A DNA stretch of 7,629 nucleotides, from contig CAISOQ010000072.1 in assembly GCA_903887095.1 (NCBI GenBank), positions 1 through 7,629 on the forward strand, in the 5' to 3' direction. Below, in pieces: positions 1-7,200 of the stretch (positions are counted from its first letter, which is position 1; every line of letters starts with the position of its first letter). Below the pieces are notes generated by a model that made no database searches, was not told the DNA's origin, and saw nothing but the letters and a program-made list of their open reading frames with translations. The stretch comes from an uncultured Flavobacteriia bacterium. GTDB taxonomy: Bacteria; Bacteroidota; Bacteroidia; Flavobacteriales_D; Crocinitomicaceae. A program made the position numbers and the translations under genes.

Positions 1-636
1 AGCACAGCAGTTGTTAGCCCATCAGCAGTGGGAGCAGGAACGTACTATGTTCAGGCTGTGAACGGCACCTGCAGTGCTAGTGGCTCATTAACAGTTACTA
101 TAAAAGAATTACCATTGAAACCGCTTACATCACAGGACACAATATATTGCAGAGGATCAGAACTTGCAACAATGACTGTATCTGGAGGGACAGGCATATT
201 TATATGGTATTCGGATGTCAACTTATTAAATGAGATTGGTACCGGTAATTCATTAATGCCAGAATTTATTTTGGGAACATCTGTTTATTATATCACAGAA
301 AATGAAAATGGATGTGAAGGTCCAGTAAGTGCAATTCAAATTACAATTATTGATTGTGAAATTGTAATTCCATCTGCGTTTACCCCAAATGGTGATGAGA
401 TGAATGATGTTTGGCAAATTATTGATTTGGATGAAGTATACCCTGATAATCAAGTAATGGTTTATAGTCGCTGGGGGGATAAGGTATATGAGTCTGATAA
501 AGGTAATTATGAAGGCAGGCCATGGGACGGTAATTACGGTGGAAACGCGCTTCCCGTAGGGTCCTATTATTATATACTTGACTTCGGTAACGGAAAGGGG
601 TTGAAAAAAGGTACTATTTCAATAATTAAAAAATAG
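1..636 (+). CDS. C-terminal part of a large secreted surface protein with T9SS type B (gliding motility-associated) sorting domain
   Basis: The frame is open from the first base of the window, so this is the last 211 residues of a longer protein whose start lies upstream. Residues about 1-35 end one beta-sandwich repeat (GTYYVQAVNGTC). Residues about 40-117 form an Ig-like module of the kind found next to CHU_C domains, with an early YCRG cysteine and a late NENGC cysteine. From about residue 120 (base 358) to the end is the CHU_C / type B sorting domain, shown by PSAFTPNGDEMNDVW, YSRWGDKVYES, PWDG, LPVGSYYYILD and the closing GTISIIKK. In this family the domain directs export across the outer membrane by T9SS and surface attachment or release. 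The protein is therefore probably extracellular and adhesin-like, but its function cannot be told from this end. It converges with the permease gene, 29 bases away. The domain call is very secure. Confidence 0.93.
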   Translation, partial: STAVVSPSAVGAGTYYVQAVNGTCSASGSLTVTIKELPLKPLTSQDTIYCRGSELATMTVSGGTGIFIWYSDVNLLNEIGTGNSLMPEFILGTSVYYITENENGCEGPVSAIQITIIDCEIVIPSAFTPNGDEMNDVWQIIDLDEVYPDNQVMVYSRWGDKVYESDKGNYEGRPWDGNYGGNALPVGSYYYILDFGNGKGLKKGTISIIKK

Positions 637-665
637 AAATAGAATCATAATCTTATAATCAATGA

Positions 666-2359
666 TTAATTGAACTTTATCGCCTTAACTGGATTCACTC
701 TACTTATAACAATACTCGGAATAATTAACGCAGAAATACAAACAATTAATGTTCCGACGTTTAGTAGTAAAATTGAAATCAAATTGAATTCAACCGGTAC
801 CTTATCAAGGTAATAGATTTCTGGATTTAAGCTAAATATTCCGAAGTATTTTTGTCCAACACAAAGTGCTAACCCAACAATATTACCAATTAGCATTCCC
901 CTTAAAATTAGGAATCCTGCTTGGTACAAGAAAATCTTTCTTATTTCCCAGTTTGTGGCACCCATTGCTTTCATAAGTCCAATAAAATTGCTTCGAACGA
1001 GTATCATTACAAGAAGAGCAGAACCCATATTTATAATGCCGATGAGAATCATCAGTGTTAAAATGATAAATACATTGATGTCAAGAAAACCTAACCAAAC
1101 AAAAATATCGCTTTGAGATTCTTCAATGCTTTGCACTGCTATCGTTTCATTGTGCTCATTTGGGAAAAGTTCAAGGCGTTTTTTAAGCTCCGTAGTGGTT
1201 TTGTTCAATTGCTCCCAATCTTTCACTGTTAGTTCATATCCCCCCACATAATTTGAGGAGCTTCCCAAACCATTTTTTTGTTGGAAAACCAGTGTTTTGG
1301 ATCCTGCATCAATTGAAAAATGTTTTCCATCATTGGAAAGGAAAGATCGCATTAAATTGCCTTCATTGTTTAATTGGAAGCTACATATTGAAAATGCTTC
1401 TCCTTCAACTTTTATGGTTAATTCAGCAGTATCTGGAATGCTAGTCTTTTCATTTTTTCCAGAGATATCTGAAAAATAATCTGAAGCGATTAATCGTATA
1501 GTAGTGTCTTTATACGGGCAAATTGTAAAACCTGCATAAGTCTCATATCCTTTGCCCCAGTCGTAGCGATAGTTACCATTTCCACCTTGCACATTGGCTC
1601 GAATAATGAGCTGTCCAGAGGCTAAAGTATCAGCTACTTCTATAGAAGCCTTAATGCCCCAATCATTTAATTCTTGAACAATGCGGATATCGCCAATTGC
1701 AATTTTTCGGTCAAATTCTTCAAGGCCAGTTCTGTAAATGCCGACTAATTTAAAAATTCGTTTAACAGGTGGTTTTTAACGAAAAATGCGCGGACATCAT
1801 CATTTAATTTTAAATTAAGATCATTTGCAATTTGCTCTGAAAGGATCAATTCATTATTTGGTTCTTTTTTATTAAAATTTGGAAGTCGCCCTTTTTTTAA
1901 ATTCTTTCGAAAGAAACTTAAATCGTAATTCGAATCAACTCCTTTTAAAACAGCACCAATAATTTCTTGTTGAATGTATGAGGTGTCTTTTTTTTGAGTT
2001 GCGATACTGCGCTCCTTTTTTTCAGATTGAAAAAGAACTGGCTTGTATGCTACATAATTAATCGTTCGGATGTTTTCGTTGTTTTTGACACCTTGTAAAA
2101 AGGCCTGATCTTTGAGGATAGGTTCACATTCATAAATGCTGCTTTCTCCGGAAGACATGATAAAAAGATGGGATCCAAAACCCGAAACCTTATTTCGAAT
2201 TTCGTGTTGAAATCCGGTTACAACAGCAATTGTAATTAAGTTAACAACAATAGCTAGTGCAATACTTGTAACAGATATGCGAACTATGGGCCTTGAAACT
2301 TTTTTATTTTGTATTTCGCTTCTGAGCAGTTTTCTTGATATGAAATATTCAAAAGACAA
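666..2359 (-). CDS. lolE: LolC/LolE-family lipoprotein-releasing ABC transporter permease, frame broken by a one-base deficit
   Basis: This is the inner-membrane permease that, with the ATPase LolD, extracts lipoproteins for transfer to the outer membrane. The frame-corrected protein is 564 residues. It has an N-terminal FEYFISRKLL motif and a first membrane segment at about 25-50. The periplasmic MacB-like domain includes GVDSNYD, LILSEQIAND and VGIYRTGLEEFDRK. The FtsX-like domain has membrane segments at about 428-454, 476-502 and 528-552, with GLMKAMGATNWEIRK and the terminal NPVKAIKFN. As given, the 5' frame stops at 1745 and the 3' frame is open only from 1775. Adding one base in AAAAACC (minus strand) at 1771-1777 joins them as VKN-PPVKRIF, the expected family sequence. 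Flavobacterial homologues I recall are about 400-410 residues; the excess sits between DWGIK (near 1655) and VGGYE (near 1247). The start is uncertain. TTG at 2357-2359 gives the expected N-terminus (SFEYF), ATG at 2387-2389 adds ten residues, and ATG at 2491 would run antisense through the NamZ signal peptide and is unlikely. The LolC/LolE family is secure; the symbol is approximate. Confidence 0.86.
1248..1661 (-). other. Insertion of about 137 residues in the periplasmic domain of the permease
   Basis: In flavobacterial LolC/LolE-family permeases as I remember them, the helix ending DIRxIQxLNxW is followed almost at once by VGxxE and the second membrane segment. Here the tryptophan (about residue 234) and VGGYE (about residue 372) are separated by about 137 residues. 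The first part looks like a beta-sandwich repeat of secreted Bacteroidota proteins: ANVQGGNGNYRYDWGKG, then DTTIRLIASDY and DTAELTIKVEG. The second part (FSICSFQLNNEGNL to LVFQQKNGLG) is unrecognised. Boundaries come from a remembered family pattern, not a computed alignment. Confidence 0.55.
1771..1777 (-). other. Frameshift site in the permease gene
   Basis: On the minus strand the bases read GTT AAA AAC CAC, and this frame ends at TAG (1745-1747). The family sequence resumes in the -1 frame as CCA CCT GTT AAA CGA (PPVKR). The downstream frame has its own stop (TAA, 1776-1778) just upstream of the join, which pins the defect to a few bases. One extra A in the A5 run or one extra C in the CC pair restores a single frame. 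Possible causes are a homopolymer sequencing error, a true deletion, or -1 recoding. Confidence 0.85.
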
Positions 2360-3650
2360 TCCCTTATTTTTTAGTGCGCTAAAGTACATAAAGCTTTCGT
2401 GCCTTAAAAGTATTTTGCTCCTTTTGATTGTTTCGTCGTGCAGTGTGCCTGGAAAAAAGAAGGTTAACTCCAAGGAGACATATGTTATCAATGAGACTGT
2501 TCCTACAAATGAAGGTAGTATTCGTGAAGATGTTGCTCTACACCATACAATACATCATCCAGTATTGGGAATAGATCGATTACACCTATTCTTGGATTCA
2601 TTGAAAGATTATCGCATTGCTGTCGTTGGTAATCAAACATCAATGGTAGGGAATGTGCATTTAGTCGATACTTTATTGGCTTTGAAATTAAACGTATTAA
2701 AAGTCTTTGCACCCGAACATGGATTTCGAGGGGATGGAGATGCAGGAGAAAAAATACATAGTACAACGGATGAGAAGACAGGGTTACCGATTATTTCTCT
2801 TTATGGTCAAAATAAGAAGCCACAACGTGATCAGCTCTCGGATATTGATATTGTGATTTATGATATACAAGATGTTGGTGTTCGATTTTACACATACATC
2901 TCTACATTGCATTATGTAATGGAAGCTTGTGCGGAGAACAAAAAACAACTGGTGGTGCTAGATCGTCCGAATCCTAACGGGCATTATGTAGATGGTCCAG
3001 TTCGAGAACCAGAGTTCAGGTCTTTTATTGGGATGCATCCCGTTCCGATCGTTTATGGCATGACTATCGGCGAGTATGCAATGATGATCAATGGTGAAAA
3101 TTGGTTGGATGACAACTTGAAATGCAAATTATGGGTAATACCTTGTAAAAATTACACGCATAAAACAAAATATGTGCTTCCCGTTCCTCCGTCTCCAAAT
3201 CTCCGATCGGAAGAGGCTATTTCTTTTTATCCAAGTCTTTGCTTATTTGAAGCTACAACAATAAGTGTTGGTCGTGGCACAAATCGACCCTTCGAAGTTT
3301 ATGGCCACCCGAATTTTCCAAAAGAATCATTTTCCTTTACACCAATTGCTCAGTTGGGGGCAAAGAACCCAATGTATGAAAACAGGTTGTGTCATGGAAT
3401 TGATTTACATGGTACAATGACTAAAAGGAAATATGAAATTAACCTCACCTATCTTATAAATGCAAAGGAGTTACTAGGAGATTCTATGCCGTTTATTGAT
3501 CAGGTCAGTTTTTTTAATCGTCTTGCTGGAACTGCCAAATTGAAGGACCAGATTTATGCAGGCTGGACGTCAAAGGAAATAAGAGAAACTTGGAAGCCAG
3601 GACTAGAAGAATTTAAGAAAATTCGCTCAAAGTACTTGCTTTACGATTAA
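2340..3650 (+). CDS. namZ: NamZ / DUF1343 family lipoprotein, probable exo-beta-N-acetylmuramidase (GH171)
   Basis: Characterised NamZ enzymes release terminal MurNAc from peptidoglycan fragments during cell-wall recycling. From ATG 2340 the protein has 436 residues. A hydrophobic stretch LKSILLLLIVSSC ends in a lipobox with Cys34, so it is probably a lipoprotein facing the periplasm or cell surface. Conserved family blocks follow in order: VVGNQTSMV, FAPEHGFRGDGDAGE, PIISLYG, DIQDVGVRFYTYISTLHY, VLDRPNPNG with VDGPV, YGMTIGEYAMMINGE, VPPSPNL, ISVGRGTNRPFEVYGHP and a C-terminal WKPGLEEFKKIRSKYLLY. No block is missing and the frame is intact. The start is not settled. ATG 2340 gives an unusually long n-region that overlaps the permease 5' end, while an ATA codon at 2388 sits exactly where a compact lipoprotein signal (KLSCLKSILLLL) would begin. 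ATG 2277 lies deep in the permease gene and is unlikely. It is divergent from the permease gene and tail-to-tail with purE. The family is secure; activity on MurNAc is inferred from the family. Confidence 0.9.
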   Translation: MKYSKDNPLFFSALKYIKLSCLKSILLLLIVSSCSVPGKKKVNSKETYVINETVPTNEGSIREDVALHHTIHHPVLGIDRLHLFLDSLKDYRIAVVGNQTSMVGNVHLVDTLLALKLNVLKVFAPEHGFRGDGDAGEKIHSTTDEKTGLPIISLYGQNKKPQRDQLSDIDIVIYDIQDVGVRFYTYISTLHYVMEACAENKKQLVVLDRPNPNGHYVDGPVREPEFRSFIGMHPVPIVYGMTIGEYAMMINGENWLDDNLKCKLWVIPCKNYTHKTKYVLPVPPSPNLRSEEAISFYPSLCLFEATTISVGRGTNRPFEVYGHPNFPKESFSFTPIAQLGAKNPMYENRLCHGIDLHGTMTKRKYEINLTYLINAKELLGDSMPFIDQVSFFNRLAGTAKLKDQIYAGWTSKEIRETWKPGLEEFKKIRSKYLLYD

Positions 3651-4132
3651 TCATTTCAGTTTTTCAGCACTCTCTAAAACTTTTGCTTTGAGTTCTTCCA
3701 TGTATTCCGATAATTTTGAAAGAATCTCAGGGTTTGATGCCCCATAATTTTAGCAGCAAGGATGCCTGCATTTTTTGATGCATTCAACGCAACAGTGGCA
3801 ACAGGAATGCCATTTGGCATTTGAAGAATTGATAAAATACTATCCCAACCATCAATCGAATTAGAAGATTTTACTGGAACACCAATTACAGGTAGGGGAG
3901 TCAAAGAAGCTGTCATTCCCGGTAAGTGGGCTGCTCCACCTGCTCCAGCGATAATTACTTTCAATCCTTTTTTATGTGCAGATTTAGCGTATTCGAACAT
4001 TAATTCTGGTGTTCTATGGGCTGAAACAATGTTCATTTCATAACTTATTCCAAACTCTTTAAGTATATCTGCTGCATCCTGCATTACAGGCAAATCAGAT
4101 GCGCTTCCCATGATGATTCCAACCTCTGCCAT
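3651..4132 (-). CDS. purE: Class I N5-carboxyaminoimidazole ribonucleotide mutase (PurE), C-terminus frameshifted
   Basis: PurE converts N5-CAIR to CAIR in de novo purine synthesis in the cytosol, normally after PurK. Starting at ATG 4130-4132 gives MAEVGIIMGSASDLPVM, the expected N-terminus; the longer frame to 4186 only adds a non-family leader and is rejected. Visible motifs are GSASDLP (phosphate-binding loop with catalytic serine), SAHRTPE, AGAGGAAHLPGM, LPVIGVPV and QMPNGIPVATVAL, followed by NAGILAAKIMG. As given, the frame then reads an unfamiliar HQTLRFF tail and stops at 3674. With one more G in the G4 run at 3740-3743 the frame continues ASNPEILSKLSEYMEE to a TGA at 3651-3653. That gives 160 residues, the usual PurE length, with the normal helical C-terminus. 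The corrected stop abuts the NamZ stop. It diverges from the SprB-repeat gene. No purK is in the window. The identity is secure, and the corrected end rests on family resemblance. Confidence 0.93.
3740..3743 (-). other. Frameshift site in purE
   Basis: The minus strand reads ATT ATG GGG CAT CAA. Family-like sequence resumes as GCA TCA AAC CCT GAG (ASNPE), which needs five Gs where four are present. Slipping back one base on GGG would also keep perfect codon pairing, so -1 recoding is formally possible. A missing base in the homopolymer is the simpler reading. Confidence 0.8.
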
Positions 4133-4148
4133 AAAATAAATCTTTGTG

Positions 4149-4156
4149 CAAAGGTA
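4149..4156 (-). promoter_or_regulatory. Candidate Bacteroidota -7 box (TACCTTTG) upstream of purE
   Basis: On the minus strand TACCTTTG matches the Bacteroidota housekeeping -7 consensus TAnnTTTG exactly, and lies 17 bases upstream of the purE ATG at 4132. No good TTG element is seen at the usual distance further upstream; the nearest TTTG is too close. The box overlaps a short palindrome, CTTTGtgCAAAG, at 4142-4153. If used, the leader would be only about ten bases. It lies inside the longer purE frame, which supports the shorter start. No comparable box was found for the divergent SprB-repeat gene in the rest of the 144-bp intergenic region. Confidence 0.4.
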
Positions 4157-4276
4157 GTAAAATCCAAAGTTCAGAATAGCATTCACTTGAATATGGCTTA
4201 TTGAGCTTTCTGATTAGTTTATTGAAAAAAGTTGTTGTCTCAAAATACTCCCTCTAGCTTCGATGCATTAATTAAT

Positions 4277-7200
4277 ATGTCAAATCAAATAAAAAACAAG
4301 ATGAAAAGGATTACTCACGTTGCAATGGCCTTCTTTTTGGGCCTTATGGGAGCCCGATCGCAAACATCCTCATGTTCGGATGTGAACGGTTATGTTAGCT
4401 CAAAAAATACAGAGGGATTAGGGAATTTTGAATTGGTTGCCGGTCACGAAGAAAAGGCCGCTCAAACCTATTATTATTCTGGACCAGGAAAAGTAAGTAG
4501 TGTCAGAGTGTATGGTTCCTTCCCTGGCTCGGGGGGTGTACCTTTGAGAGTTTATATCTACAGTATTGATTTAGCCGGACGACCAAAATCAGAGCTTGCG
4601 TATCAAGATGCCATTTTTTGGGCAACAGATAATGACAATGGCTACATTACTGTGAGTCTACCTGACGGCGGGACATTTGTAAATGACGATTTTGCAGTTG
4701 GTGTAACGGTCATGAATGCTTATCCATGGGGTAACAGTTTTCAATTGTTATATACAGGAGATGGTGAAGGAGCGGGAGCTGATCTTGCTTCATTGGCGGG
4801 AACTTCAACCGGTAATAATTGGACAAGTGCCATTACGAACTTCGACAAAGACGGCGATTTTTACTTAGTTCCAGAAATGACAAATTTCATTTCTCCAATG
4901 ATAGAATCGGCAAGTCATTGTTTGGCTGTTTCAAGCGCTGCTGTGTTCAATAATGCAAGTGATTTTTCGAAAGACACGATGTTTAATAGAATATTGGCAA
5001 ATGGTTATGACGGACAAGAACATCTTTATACATGGAGTTTCGGTGATGGTTCACTTGTTTCACACCTTGAAAATCCATCACATGCGTTTAATGTTGCCGG
5101 ACAATACAATGTTTCCTTGACTGTCACAATTGATGGATGGTCGGGCGCATGTTCAAATACCTATCAATTTCCAGTATCCGTGGGCTTATCAGCAACAACG
5201 GCATCAGTTATTGATGCAACTTGCAATGGAAATGCAGATGGAAGTATGACTGCCCTAAGTTCAGGTGGTGCTATGCCATATGCCTATAGTATTGACGGTG
5301 ATCATTTTCAAGATCTTACTGTGTTTTCTAATTTAACGGCAGGTACAGATACTTTGTATGTGAAAGATGCATTAGGATGCATAAACACATCGATCTATAC
5401 TATTCATGAACCACCTGCAATCAATTTTACAACTTTGTCATCAACGAATGCGAATTGTGGAGGAACAGATGGAAGTATTCTTGCTGCTGCAAATGGAGGT
5501 GTGGGCACAATCTTGTATAAATTGAATTCTGGAGCATACCAATCATCGGGTACATTTTCTGGACTTGGTGCAGGAACATATACCGTTTCAGCGAAGGATG
5601 CAAATGGTTGTGTTAGCACAAACAGAGTTAGCGTGAACAACTTTGGATCACCATCATTGACGCTTATAGGAAAGTCAAATATCAGTTGTCATGGCAGTGC
5701 TGATGGTTCGATTCAGCTTACTTCATCAGGTGGTACAGGTGTGAGTCAGTTTAGTATAAATGGTGGAACAACTTATCAAAGTAGTGCTACATTCAGTGGG
5801 TTGTCAGCTGGAACGTATGCTGTGATGGTAAAAGATGCTGCTGGTTGTTCTAGAGGATTTAATGTCACTTTGAGTGAGCCTGCTTCTATTTTCTTTAGCG
5901 CAACAGCAGTAAAAGAAACATGTGCAGGATCTAATGATGGTCAACTTTTGGTTCAATCAATATCCGGTGGAATTGGAACTTTCTCATATAGTTTGAATGG
6001 AACATCCTACCAATCAAATCCGCAATTCAGTGGTTTGGGAGATGGAAATTACACCATTTATGCAAAAGATGCCGCAAGTTGTGTTGTGAGTAATCAATTT
6101 ACTATTCAAGCAGTTCAGCCAGTGGCAGCTATATTTACCACAACTGATGCTTCATGTTATAATGAAACTGATGGGATGGCTCAAATTGTTGCTGCAGGAG
6201 GTGCAGGGAATTATTCTTACAGCTTGAATGACCAAGATTTTCAACCATCACCACTTTTCTCAAATCTTTCAGCAGGAAATTACGATTTCACAGTGAGGGA
6301 TGATCATAATTGCTTGTATACAGGGCAATTGGCAATTTCACAGCCAACTCAAATCAGCGGGTCTGTGACTGCAACAAATGCTACTTGCGGAAATAGCAAC
6401 GGTGCATTGCTTGCAATTGTATCAGGAGGTTCTGGTTCAGGATATTTATACAGTTTGGATGGTCAAAGTTACAATTCAACAGGATCATTCACTGGCCTTA
6501 ATGCTGCAACCTATTTTATTTCTGTTAAAGATGGTGCTGGATGTACGGATGTGTTGTCTAAAACAATTGTTGATGCAAATGGTCCTGTTATTAATTCAAT
6601 TGGATTTACGGATGTTGCATGTAATGATGGAAATGACGGAAGTATAGTAGTTAATTCAGTAACAGGTGGTACAGGAGTGCTCCTTTACAGTATCAATGCT
6701 CAAAACTGGTATGCTTCTCCTTCTTTTACAGGATTAACTGCTGGTAGCTATACTATTTATGTAAAAGATGCAAATGGTTGTATTGGAACAGAAACAATGG
6801 TAATTCAAGAGCCAAATCCATTTGCAATTACGAAAACGGTTCAGAATGTAACTTGTCATGGAGGCAATAACGGATCTGCAACGATCTTTGCTGCTGGTGG
6901 TTCTGGTGCATTGGCTTATAGTGTTGATAATGGTCAGACTTTCCAATCAAGTAACATTTTTAATGGACTTACTGCAGGGATTTATAAAGTCATTGTCCGA
7001 GATGCTGCAGGTTGCTCAAGCTTTATTTTTATGTCTGTTACAGAGCCAACTCCTGTAGCCTTTAGTTCTGGAGTGTTGAATGTTACTTGTCATGGTTCAC
7101 AGAATGGATCAATTACATTGACTGCATCAGGTGGTGTAGGAGCTTATCAATACAGTATTGGTGGATTGAATTATCAAACATCCAATATTTTTAATGATTT

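Noticed and set aside
643..667. Inverted repeat AATCAT / ATGATT between the first gene and the permease gene as a terminator.
   Set aside because: Only six AT-rich pairs around a 13-base loop with no following U-run; too weak to call.
2303..2315. TTTATTTTG upstream of NamZ ATG 2340 as a -7 box.
   Set aside because: It does not match TAnnTTTG without a spacing change and has no supporting -33 element.
2360..2491. N-terminal extension of the permease to ATG 2491.
   Set aside because: The extra residues are antisense to the NamZ signal peptide, do not resemble the family N-terminus, and would require a large gene overlap.
2482..2574. Small plus-strand frame of 30 codons (ATG at 2482) preceded by a strong AAGGAG Shine-Dalgarno-like sequence, inside the NamZ gene.
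   Set aside because: It lies wholly within the NamZ coding frame just after the lipobox linker, encodes no recognisable peptide, and strong Shine-Dalgarno motifs are not the usual signal in this phylum. Probably chance.
4133..4186. 18-residue N-terminal extension of PurE to ATG 4186.
   Set aside because: PurE proteins start just before the GSxSDxP loop, and the extension contains the candidate promoter.
5404..5640. Minus-strand open frame with a signal-like start inside the SprB-repeat gene.
   Set aside because: It is a shadow of the repeat-coding frame on the other strand and has no family resemblance.
6378..7058. Short frames on both strands within the repeat array.
   Set aside because: They sit in alternative frames of the continuous SprB-repeat gene, are low in complexity, and encode no recognisable protein.
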